Origin: Pelodera strongyloides
Lineage: Eukaryota; Nematoda; Chromadorea; Rhabditida; Rhabditidae
Assembly: GCA_036852015.1 (NCBI GenBank)
Contig: JAANDG010000058.1
Location: 186,001 to 250,000, forward strand
DNA length: 64,000 nucleotides
Direction of reading: 5' to 3'
Below the pieces are notes generated by a model. That model ran no database searches. It saw only the letters and a list, made by a program, of their open reading frames with translations, and was not told the DNA's origin. A program made the position numbers and the translations under genes. Of the stretch, positions 10,801 to 20,368 are shown piece after piece (positions within the stretch are counted from its first letter, which is position 1; every line of letters starts with the position of its first letter).

Positions 10801-13800
10801 AGTTACCCGTCCTTATTTATCATTATCTTTTTAAACCCGGTTCCTACGTTTTGATTGATATTTTCTTTTCTCATAATCAGCATTTCCATTTCCAAGCTAG
10901 GTTCAGTCACTTGGTTACTCTGTTATTTCTCTCGATTCCCTCCCCCCGTTTCCTCCTCTTATTGATGGCCTCGTTATTCTTTCACAACTACTTAGGGTAG
11001 TGTTCCCTAACTCCTCATGTAGTTCACTCAGTGCTCAAACTGCTTGGCATATTAACCCTAATTTTGATTCAGTGACTCTATATTTACAGTCCCCGGATTT
11101 CTCAAGTTCCCAATCATATATAATTATTGTTAACATCAGGAGTACACTATTCTTCTTACATTGCCTACTTCTTACTAACTTATTCTCCATAAGTTTATTA
11201 TTAATTTTGGCCTCCATATCTATCCACTATGTTCCACTATACATGCATGATTAACTAATAATATATGTCCTTGTCATCTTACACGAAAGTTCCGGTGCCA
11301 CCTTTTCTCCAATCCCCCATGTATCGTGGACAAATATAGTGTGCTCGATTGATTTATTACGCGCTTGTTACCTTCCCATGTTAAGTCAATTTATTTTCGT
11401 GCTGAACTTTTCTTTAGTAAAAAATATTTTTCATTTCTAAGTATTTACGGCTATTGTGTGTGCATACAGGAAACAAACATACGATAATGGTAAGTGGAAA
11501 GTATCACCTCGGGGGTTGCAGGGGAAAAAAATCCCGAGAAATTCCCCAGAAAATCCACCGCGGGAAAAAGCTAGGGAAAAATTCCCCGCGAAAACCCCCA
11601 GAAAATCCACCGCGGGAAAAAGCTAGGGAAAAATTCCCCGCGAAAACCCCCAGAAAATCCACCGCGGGAAAAAGCTAGGGAAAAATTCCCCGCGAAAACC
11701 CCTAGAAAGTCCCGACCTAGGGGAATTGCAAAAAACACCTCGGGATTTTCTGGGGGTTTTTCGCGGGGTTTTCTAGGGAAAATTTTCCAGTGGTGTCTTC
11801 CCAACAAGTAACGGAAAAAAGTGAACCACGATTGAATTGTTTGTTCAAAGCGGTACGACAGCCGATTTCCGAAATAGATTTTGGAAACAGGTTCCCACGC
11901 ACCATACTACGTTCTCAGGCGCGCAGCGCGCAAATGCGTAACCGCGTCCGCGGAAAAGAGATCATGGGAAAGGGGGAGACGCAGAAAAGAGGTTTCTCTG
12001 TGTCTCGAAGTTTTCAATGCGAATTTGCAATCTTTTCCCGCGGACGCGGCTACGCATTTGCGCGCTGCGCGCCTGAGGACCAGAGTATGCAAAAAAGTAC
12101 GATAAGAATAAATAAAAATGCTAGCTTTTAGGGCGCATTCGAGATGGACATTTTCCGGAAAAGAAAAAAAGTGGTTCGAGATGGACACCGAGAAAAAAAA
12201 TAAAACATGCATAAGTGTCGAAAATGCAAATGTACCGTAATTGAAACTAAAATTAATCGATCATTTGCATGTGTATACGTGGCAATTGCACTCTTTTCTG
12301 GTGGTCCATCTCGAACCAAAAGTTTTCTTTTTCTTTTCTGGAAAAAGTAGGAAAATGTCCATCTCGCACGCGCCTTAGCAAGGAATGAACGACATATAAA
12401 TCGAAATCAATAATACACTTACTTTGTCGGATCCACTAATTCAAACTGAGCGTCCGCGTCTCTTTCTTTTGGATCTTCCTTTTCCTCGGCGAATGACGCA
12501 TATCTACACAGAAAATAATTAATTGCCATTTTTATTTGCTAGTATTACATTGTTGAACGCTCCCACTGTTGCATAAATACCTCCGATTCGGTGTGGCTTT
12601 TTACGTTCTTGAGCGTGACAATTTGATTTTTTCTTTGTTTAACATTAAATTTGCTACGGTTTTTCACAATTTCTGATACTAAATACTAAGGTTACCAACA
12701 ACGTAAAAACTAGACTAACTCTTCGACTAACCTGACTAGGAGATCGATAGGTTTCGCTCTATTCTGCTCAATGCGAAGTTTCGATCTCATCTAAAGCACA
12801 AGTGTTCCAAAAAATATGTAAACGCATAAAAAACTCCAAATCTGGCACTAAAGCCAACACACAAGGAAGCTTCACAATTCAGTAAATATAATAGGATAAT
12901 CGGTGGCAACGCGCGCACCGTTTCGACTATGCATATATAAATATGCAATTCATTCAACAAAGAAGGCTGTTGATAAATGAATGCAAACATGTACCTTAGC
13001 TTGCTTCAGCTGAAATTCGGCTTCTTTTTGCTCCCAGTCTCCATATAATTGTTTTTCCTAAAAAAAAAACTCATAAGCACAACGAAGCACCTCAAATTCG
13101 TACCATTAGAAATACCAGATGATCCTATAGTTGTTCTCCGATTTGTGGAAATAACGATGTACTAGTGAACTACGGCCTATATTTTAGGATACTACGAATC
13201 CTTGGTTCACAATTGAAGGCCGAAGGAGAACCTACCTGGTCTCTTTTTATCATATCGTAGTCTTCCTTAGCCGCTAGACGTGCATCTCTGCTGCGTTTCA
13301 GCTCTTCCATTTCGTACAAATTCTTTCGAACACGCTCACGAGTCCTGAGATAAAAAAAATAACCAAAAAAAACTAGCAGTGGACAGAAATTCATCATCAG
13401 GAATCAGGATCCGGACTCAAATATGAAAACGCTCACTCTTTTTCAATTTCTCGCTTGCTTAGATCGGTACGTCCTTCTTGCTGAAGCTTCTTTCCCCAAA
13501 CAAACGTTTCGGTCAACTTTGGATCATTGAATGGATTATTCAGGTTATTGTAGGCAACTGTCGGAGGCAGATAAGTTTCTTCAAGTTTTGCATTTTTCTC
13601 TTGCTGAAAATTGTTTGTTTGCTAATGAGTCACGAGCTGAAATAAAAAAAAAATGTTCGTTGTGTAGAGTGTAGAGAGCCCAATTCCAGCAAACCTTTTT
13701 GAGTTTCTTAGCCAGCCGGCGAGCTCGCTTTTCTTCAGGAGTCTCTAAGTCCTTTCGCTTTTGTTTCTCAAGTTTCTTTATTTTCTTATTCTTCTTTCTG

Positions 13801-14295
13801 TGCTCCTCGAGTGTTTTGTCAAAGTCGGCGGATGATGAACTGTAAATAGGGGAACATAATACACGTTAACTCTACAAAGAGTATTTGATAAATATCAGAT
13901 CCTTTGTTACCGCACTGCAGAAGAACAAACCAGATGAATACCCCATTTTCAATAAAACAAAAGTGTCTGTATACAGAACCGCAACGAAAATAAATATTTG
14001 CGTTTGCAGGCTCGGATTCAAAAGGATTAAAGAGTACCCAACGCCTGGGTTGACAGCCTCATGAAGCGCAAACACATATAGTTATCAAAAAGTATTATCG
14101 GAAACAACAATCTGATCAATCCACACACTACACGTATCATCTTATTATAAAAAAAACAGGCAGCAGCTCTTTAACATGCCTCGACGAACTGCTTCGCGAC
14201 CTGCGACGCTTCTCGGCCTTCTTTTTCCCTCTGTCGCGACTTCTACTTCGAGATCTTTTTGAATCTTTATCCTTCTTTTTCTTATCGGAACCCAT
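7816..14295 (-). CDS. CACTIN: Cactin, N-terminal and middle part (3' exons not found)
   Basis: Cactin is a conserved nuclear spliceosome-associated protein. Ten exons on the minus strand join in frame (314 codons): 14295-14180, 13839-13695, 13603-13437, 13344-13236, 13057-12995, 12790-12732, 12503-12423, 8474-8420, 8231-8175, 7905-7816. The start is rich in Lys and Arg-Ser (SKRSRSRSRDRGKKK, near residues 13-27). Conserved blocks follow: NNPFNDPKLTETFVWGKKL, a charged coiled coil, RAKPIDLL, and GLTYEDYEDLFEDVK with REFWDDIETV, equivalent to the middle Cactin domain. The last exon ends SDIEKIFK at a good GTATGT donor. The family's C-terminal cactus-binding domain, normally over 200 aa more, is not recognisable downstream before gene B. 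Intron 1 needs a GC donor (GCATGT) to keep frame. A rearrangement, assembly join or very distant 3' exons are possible. Confidence 0.8.
8584..8720. repeat. Fragment of the CCCCGCGAAAA repeat family
   Basis: CACTGGAAAACTCTCCCTAG and AAAACCCCGCGAAAAA match the reverse complement of the right end of the element at 11505-11795. The CCCCGAGGTGACATTTCCCC and CCCCGAGAAA stretches are also of that type. It lies in the large Cactin intron. Confidence 0.65.
9018..10720 (+). other. Possible nested small gene(s) in the Cactin intron; not recognised
   Basis: Several pieces look exon-like but do not join cleanly. An ATG at 9018 opens 22 codons to a GTGAGT donor at 9085. An ATG at 9214 (MSASNFSQRSTHY) runs to a GTAAGT donor, and the following segment can continue in frame to a stop, giving about 45 aa. 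An ATG at 10273 directly after a T-rich TTTAG acceptor (MSQPKVCGAEATTHHETKSK at its start) runs to a GTATGT donor and can splice to a short terminal exon near 10696, giving about 50 aa. No family is recognised, and the segments may be chance. An A-run at 9840-9860 and the T-runs nearby could mark retroposed sequence. Confidence 0.2.
11505..11795. mobile_element. Inverted-repeat element with three 52-bp tandem repeats
   Basis: The ends are imperfect inverted repeats (CACCTCGGGGGTT inward at the left; AACCCCGCG...CCAGTGGTG at the right). The interior has three near-identical 52-bp units beginning at 11548, 11600 and 11652, each containing AGAAAATCCACCGCGGGAAA then AGCTAGGGAAAAATTCCCCG. Nearly every unit can pair with its reverse complement, so a transcript through this intron would fold strongly. 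There is no coding potential beyond frame shadows. Confidence 0.7.
11914..12077. mobile_element. MITE with about 45-bp near-perfect GC-rich terminal inverted repeats
   Basis: The left arm starts CTCAGGCGCGCAGCGCGCAA and continues to CGCGTCCGCGGAAAAGA; the right arm is its reverse complement ending TTGCGCGCTGCGCGCCTGAG, with one or two mismatches over about 45 bp. The unpaired middle is only about 70 bp. No clear target duplication was found beside it. It lies in the large Cactin intron. Confidence 0.8.
12131..12374. mobile_element. MITE with TTA target duplication (PIF/Harbinger-like)
   Basis: The termini begin GGGCGCATTCGAGATGGACA and end CGAGATGGACA-complement then GCGCGTGCG-complement (...TGTCCATCTCGCACGCGCC). 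A TTA is repeated on both sides (12128-12130 and 12375-12377). A three-base TWA duplication is typical of PIF/Harbinger elements. A purine-rich sub-terminal run (AAAAGAAAAAAAG) is mirrored at the other end. Confidence 0.65.
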
Positions 14296-14649
14296 CTGTA
14301 GTAACTAATAGTTAACAAAAAACATTCAACACCAGCAAGGGCACAGTATAAGATATTGCATGCAATTGAAGTCTTGAATGTTACAAATGTCGCGATCATA
14401 TTGTACACAATCAACCGAGCCGATTAAAAATATAAAGAAAAACGAAATTAGGCGGGCGGGGAAAACATTCGAATACATGAACATGCATGCTGCTAAATTG
14501 CATTTCCCGCACTATTGCACAAAAATGCAAGCTAAACATCTCAAGACGAATGGATATACTGTAGAATAATAGTGTGTGAATGTGAGAGACGAAGTCTGCG
14601 AATGAACTTCGCCTTGTATGCATGCATTTTGCGTATGATTTGTCAATCA

Positions 14650-14919
14650 GGGCGCGTTCGGGATTGCGAAAAGAAAGAAAAGAAATCAAAAAAGTAGTTC
14701 GGGATGGCCGGTCGGAAATGTAAATCTTTTCCACAGTACTCATAGCCCGTGGGCACAGAGGCATTCAAATTGTCTCCAAATAGTTCTGCATATCTAAATA
14801 TAAGTGGTCTCTGTGCCCACGGGCTATATGTACTGTGGAAAAGATTTACATTTCCGACCGGCCATCCCGAACTACTTTTTTGATTTCTTTTCTTTCTTTT
14901 CGCAATCCCGAACGCGCCC
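14650..14919. mobile_element. MITE with about 115-bp inverted repeats, related to 12131-12374
   Basis: The arms start GGGCGCGTTCGGGATTGCGA and are almost perfectly complementary over more than 110 bases, including GCCCGTGGGCACAGAG / CTCTGTGCCCACGGGC near the centre. The terminus GGGCGC-TTCG-GAT is shared with the element at 12131-12374. The flanking triplets are TCA and TAA, so a TNA duplication is plausible but not exact. It sits about 350 bp upstream of the Cactin start. Confidence 0.75.
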
Positions 14920-16656
14920 TAAATTTGTCAATATTGTCAATATTTTTACAAGTGTAGTGATAATAGGAATAATAGGAGATTTTTGTACACCTCTTTATGT
15001 TTCCCTTTTGTGCCCGACCTTTATTTATCATCGATTCTGATTATTCTGTTTGCGCACGAACTGATGTTTCCTGTGTGCAATATATTTTCTTTCAGTGCTC
15101 TGGAAGTGCAGTCGTCCTCTTGACCGGACACCGCATTTGAGGTTAGTGTATTATTATTCTCATATACACCGCTTCCGCTTTACTTCGGTGTACACTGAAT
15201 AAAGTATTCATATCATATATGCACTTAGCATGTTTGGTGATGTCCATTCCAATCGTTTTGAATGTAAATACCTATGGTATTACATTGAAATACTGTCTAA
15301 TTGCCACAACAACGAACAACTACTACGCTCGCTTGGTCTATATTCCCCAGCGCTAACGAATAGTCTCTCAAAAGACTCTTTTTTTATCATATTTAGACTT
15401 TCTTTTGTTTCCATCCCTTTGATGTTTTTTGAAACTTATTTTGGACAACTGCATTCCATATGCAGTTTGCAAATTGATATAAAATCGCACAGTAATTTGC
15501 ATACGATGCATGGAAATGCAGCGCTCGGAATACACTTCAAAACCCCGTTATTCTACGGCATTAGAGTGCTCCAAATTCCGAATGGTGCGCGAATTGGTTA
15601 TGACAGTACCCACAGAGTGTCGCTTAAGTTACTTTTTAATATAAAGATAGAGAAATGAATAAATAATCGAGAAATAGCTAGATTAGCCGATCTTTTGTCC
15701 TAGTTTTCTATTATCTACTATCCTGGCCAATTTTGGGTAAGATCTGAATCTGAAATCTGACCCGTCTGACCGCACCGCTTGAATACCCCTCCCCTCTTCC
15801 CAGTTCAGTGTTCAGTTCATCCATTCTTCAGGAAGTTAATCAGCACCAGCATCAGCCACGAATAATTTCCAATTCTTTTGTATCTATGCAATATACGATC
15901 CATCAGCATTACTAAATTTCTATCGCGCACTTTCACTATTCATGATATTGCGTTTTCGCTAATGCGTAGGGCAAGTGACTGCGTATCCTTTTAACTTTTT
16001 ACGTCGGTTGTTGCACACATCCCTCCCTCTGCGTTCGCCTTCGCCGCACCCGCATGAAATTTTCGCGCCAGGTTTTAACCGGCGCCGCGCCCCGCGCCAT
16101 AGCCTAAGCCAGCCGGTGAGCTTCGGAATTAAATTATTGCATGAATTTGGAATTTGGAGGCATTATGGCTGTATCACTTCCCGATTAGAATAGTAGGTAT
16201 GCGAAGCCCGGCGGTGGTAAGTTCAATTTATCAGAAACGTTTAAAAAAATAGTCAATTCTCGAACCACCTCCCACCGACGATGTTTATGCCCTTCCGCGC
16301 GCCAATGGTCAATTGGTGTTTCACAAGTATCTTGAGTTCATTCTGCTTGTGCTTCACTTCAGCTCTAACTATGTCCGTTCATGAGAAAAATGACGATGTA
16401 AAACAAGTCAATAAAAATAGTAATAGTCCCAAAAGTTTGATAATTAAAGACAGCTTTGTAAACTGGAAGTTTCCAGCCAGTTAGTGCATTACTCAGTCGT
16501 GTTGTTATTAGTAGTTGCGAATGTCGCGGAAATCAGCGTTTTTCTTTGGTTGTTTGGGAATCTCAAAATTTTTGCTTTATTTCCGATTACTTGTTGTTGT
16601 TTACAAGTGTGTTTTTATTTGTTTCGGCAAATATGAAATATGTTGATCACTCTTTG

Positions 16657-16663
<7 letters not shown>

Positions 16664-16714
<51 letters not shown>
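16664..16714. repeat. (AT)n microsatellite
   Basis: About 25 uninterrupted AT units. It is adjacent to the inverted-repeat element at 16735-16866. Confidence 0.95.
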
Positions 16715-16717
<3 letters not shown>

Positions 16718-16734
16718 AAGCAGTATTGTACATA

Positions 16735-16866
16735 TTTTGGGAAATTTGCGTATTATACGCATTTCTAATGTATTCTACTGTGCAAATTTTTGTTGCCCGT
16801 CCGAAGCTTCTGCCACCAAATTTACATAGGATACGTAGGATAGTATCATACGCAAAGTTCCCAAAG
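16735..16866. repeat. Small inverted-repeat element
   Basis: The left end TTTTGGGAAATTTGCGTATT pairs with the right end ATACGCAAAGTTCCCAAAG. The right arm, including ACATAGGATACGTAGGAT, is similar to 32935-32985 (GCATAGGATACATAGGAT then TATGCAAATTTTCC), so this is a dispersed family. Confidence 0.6.
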
Positions 16867-18091
16867 TAGGTACAATACTTCTTTGATGTTTGGACCCGTC
16901 TTCTGACCTTATGTTAAAGCGAATTAGCGGTCGGTCTGTCGGTCTCCAACAAAAAAATACAAAAGAGGAGGAGTAAACAACCTTGCGTTGATTACAACTG
17001 TGAAAACCGTGCGTTTTTGGACTCTTTTACTTGCAAATTCAAAATATTTTGTCAACATTTCGTTATTTGGATGCTGCCGAATCTGTTATTATTTGAAATT
17101 CACACATGGCGGTTTTTTCGAACTCCGCAGAACTAAAATATCCGAAAATCGCCACAATCGGTTTTTCCTTTACAAAATCGAAAAAAAATGGTTGTATGAA
17201 AACATTTTTTTTACAGTATGCTCTTATTTGTTTGTGTTTTTACATTTATTTTCGTGGTGAAAAAACCCCAAACCGGGTGGTATTTCGCTTTAAACCATTA
17301 TTCAATGCATAAAATAAACGCATACACAGCGACGAAGAAAGAATCTTTCTCAATTGTGTCTCGGTCGTCTATTCGACTGTAACTGTTACTATTACCGGCG
17401 TTATCTGTGATTATATTACTTGCTTTTCTCTACATCATTATCTAATGTTCAGTATATCGACCTGCCTCAATGAATAATATGCGAGCTAGATTGTTTTGTT
17501 ACTTATTATTTCATACTGACACACGTCGGTATCGGTTAAGTAGAGCTCGTTTGTTTGTTTTTGTTTGTATATAATTTATACCTGCTTATTTTTTTACCTC
17601 TTTGTTTCGGTTTTATTATTGTGAACCATAATTATTTAGTATATGTTTTGTTATCAACTTATTATTTCCATAGTCCGTTAATAATGTTGCCCCCTTGCTC
17701 TCACCTTGGACATTTTGTTGAGCTAACTGTATAGAGTGTTTCCAGGAATGTTGGTTGGCAATTTCAGATCGGTCCCCCCGACAGTTGCATGACATTGTGT
17801 GTGGGGAGGATGAGAAAGAGAAGGAGATAAAGATAAGCTGTGAAGGCTGAGCTTGATGTAGAGAAATGAAGGCAGAGACCGAAGAAGCGGAGGAGGAGGG
17901 AGAGATTGAGAGAGAAAGGAGAGATTAGGACATGTCGGGGACGAGGAGCAAAGAGAGAGACGCGTGGTGAGGAGCAAAAGAAACGCGGACGGACGGCCCG
18001 AGGTGGGTGTAAGAAAGAGCAGCGGATCTCGGCAGCCCCAAGGAGTCAGTGCTCACAGTGCTCACCCCACCACTCTCACCACACAGAGAAG

Positions 18092-19169
18092 ATGGCCCCC
18101 AACCCCGACACGGTCCGCGAGATTTTCAACCTCTACGATGAGGAACTCGATGGCAAGATCGACGGTACTCAGATTGGAGATGTTGCTAGAGCCGCAGGAC
18201 TCAAGGTAAACTTTCACTTGTTAACCTTTTTGGCTGCTGGAAATTTCGCGAATCATTTACGATTATTTGTTTTATCTTGACGAAAATATCGCATAAACAT
18301 GGGAGACGAATTATTATCTGAGTTTTGTCATTTTCGGCTTATAATACCAAATTCGTTGAGTGTTCGAGGATATATAGTTCAGCTGGAACTTGTGCATCAG
18401 TTTATTTTTGTAGATCACGAACGCCATGGTAGTCAAGGCTGCCGGAGAGGAGTTCAAGCGTGTTGGACAAAAGAGAATCACATTTGAAGAGTTCTACCCC
18501 ATGTTCGAACAATTGTCCAAGGAAAAGGCCCAAGGAGGACAGGCTGACTTTGTTGAAGGACTTAAGGTAGGAATTTTGATTATTTATCCATTAATGTTAT
18601 TAATTAGTTGTTGTTCCATTCTCATGTTCCACGGAGCCTGCTCCCTCAGTTGTTTGTTTAACCTTCCAGACAAGTTGTGTTTTAGTTGACAGTTGTTTTC
18701 CTTGCGGTTTCCGTTTCTGCAATTACTTGTAGCATCATTTTCATTTTTTGATTACTTGTAAACAAGCAACTAGAGTAGTTATTTCGCTTTTCATTGAAAG
18801 GCAAAGCCATACCGCACAGTTTTTATACCTAGCGGGCTTGCGATTTGTAGCAATTACTGTGGAATTTTTCTTTGGTTCTTTTCTTAATTAGCCATGTGAC
18901 TTTAATGTATGTTGAATACAAATAAGATACACCACCTTTGAATGTGAAATTGGCATGGAATTGTAGTCATTAAATTTTAGGTGTACGATAAGGAAGAGTG
19001 CGGAAAGATCCTTGGCGCTGAAATCAGACATGCACTGATGGCCCTCGGTGAGCGCTTAACGAAAGATGAGGTCGACGAGATCATGAAGGGAGTTGAAGAC
19101 GCCGAAGGAATGGTTAATTACGATGCTTTCGTGAAGAAGGTCCTCGCTGGACCCTTCCCCGACGAATAA
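18092..19169 (+). CDS. mlc-3: Essential (alkali) myosin light chain
   Basis: Three exons (18092-18205, 18414-18566, 18981-19169) give 151 aa, the normal length for an invertebrate essential light chain, which binds the neck of muscle myosin heavy chain and stiffens the lever arm. It is built of calmodulin-like EF hands: helix-loop near residues 9-27 with [11 protein letters not shown], a middle lobe with [14 protein letters not shown] (about 58-71), and a C-terminal lobe with [20 protein letters not shown] and [10 protein letters not shown]. The calcium loops are degenerate, as is usual for this class. Codon use is biased to C-ending codons (AACCCCGACACGGTC), which suggests high expression. 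The start is preceded by CACACAGAGAAG and fits the family N-terminus. The symbol is that of the nematode orthologue, given by similarity. Confidence 0.93.
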
Positions 19170-19476
19170 GCCTTTCACCTCACATATCGTGTATTCAGCC
19201 CTTTTTCGTGTACAAAATTCTCTCGTTACCATCGTCTCAGCAAACTCCCTACTCCTTCAATTCCGTGCGCGGTTCTTGACTTTATGCCTGCCATTTGTCT
19301 CTGACCCTAGCAATTCAGCTCTTTCTTTAGTTTTTTTTATATTATATATTCAATTCTTTAGTAGTAACACGTTTAACTCAAAATTGACCTGTTTGTCTTC
19401 CGTCTGGGTCATTGAGTACCTGGACAGTGTATTGATTTTGAAAATTTTTATGTGATAATATAATTATAATAAAAGG

Positions 19477-19482
19477 AATAAA
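19477..19482 (+). terminator. Poly(A) signal for the myosin light chain gene
   Basis: AATAAA about 310 bases after the stop, in an AT-rich stretch with a second AATAAA-like hexamer just before it (AATAAAAGG). Confidence 0.6.
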
Positions 19483-19499
19483 CTTTAAAACACTAAGAA

Positions 19500-20360
19500 C
19501 CTCTGCCCGTTATTGATTTATGTGTGATCCATGTGGCATGTTTCGCGTAATTTGGAATGTCGTTTTCTTCTTCGACCGCGGGCTTTTCCTCCGTTTGAGA
19601 GCTCACTTCACCGTGCTGTAATATAGCGTGAGGGGGAGGAAGCCGCGACAGCCATCCAACAAAAAAACTTCATTTAGTCGAATGAAGCTATGGATAGACA
19701 GTAAGATTAGTAGGATGATTATGATAGTAACATTTATTGTTGGAGAATCAATGAATCAATCTGCAGTGAGGCATGACATTTAATTGAAAAACGCGTGCCG
19801 TACTTCACAGTGTGTTCTCTATGAACTTAATGTTGCCTGATGCGTAAAATATCAGCGGTTATGATTCTAGCTCGAACTAGTCAGTTCCAAAACTGCCCTG
19901 ACATTGACATTGAATAGTACTATGTTTATGGATATGGAAAAGCGACATACAAATACATCATACAAATAAAAATATAGTTTTAAAAATCAAATATGCGATT
20001 TAGGTTTCGTGCCAAACCAGTTTTATTCTCAGTTACTATAAGTTATTATGATATGGAGGTTTAGTTAAGACGTTATCGAATAAATGTTACCGCTTGATTC
20101 TGCGGGTGCTTTTTTTTGTGAAATTAGTAGGTTTAGAAAGCGGTTTTTATGCACGTTACAGATAGAAGTATGTTTTTTATACAAAAAGTTCACATATTAA
20201 AATGTTGTGTTTGTACTGTTGTATCTGTTCATTTGGAACATTATTCAGATGTCACGTGAGTATACCTATGACTGTCAAGAACTTTTTGAATTCCATGGTT
20301 GGGGATATTAATATAAAAAACTGGTCTGGGTACTTTGGTGGGGTTGTTTATCGCTTATTT
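19500..20360. other. Intergenic, nothing recognised
   Basis: AT-rich sequence between the myosin gene and SRP72. There are no conserved exons, no long frames and no obvious inverted repeats. The SRP72 promoter must lie here. A pyrimidine-rich stretch ending TTTTTTCAG leads into the SRP72 start codon. Confidence 0.5.
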
Positions 20361-20368
20361 TTTCAGAG

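Larger units (their letters stand above)
14920..18091. other. Non-coding region between Cactin and myosin light chain; no gene recognised
   Basis: I saw no conserved exons. One 142-codon open frame (15230-15658) has no recognisable family, no repeats and ordinary composition for this DNA, so it is probably chance. A short GC-rich patch lies near 16060-16120. The 17800-18090 stretch is purine-rich (GAGA, AGAGAG) and directly precedes the myosin gene, so it probably contains that gene's promoter or 5' untranslated exon. The (AT)n run and a small inverted-repeat element are listed separately. Confidence 0.5.

Noticed and set aside
15230..15658. 142-codon open frame between Cactin and the myosin gene
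   Set aside because: No start context, splice structure, repeat or family resemblance; length alone is not enough in DNA of this composition.
16546..16869. 107-codon frame with an Ile-Tyr repeat
   Set aside because: The repeat is the translation of the (AT)n microsatellite.
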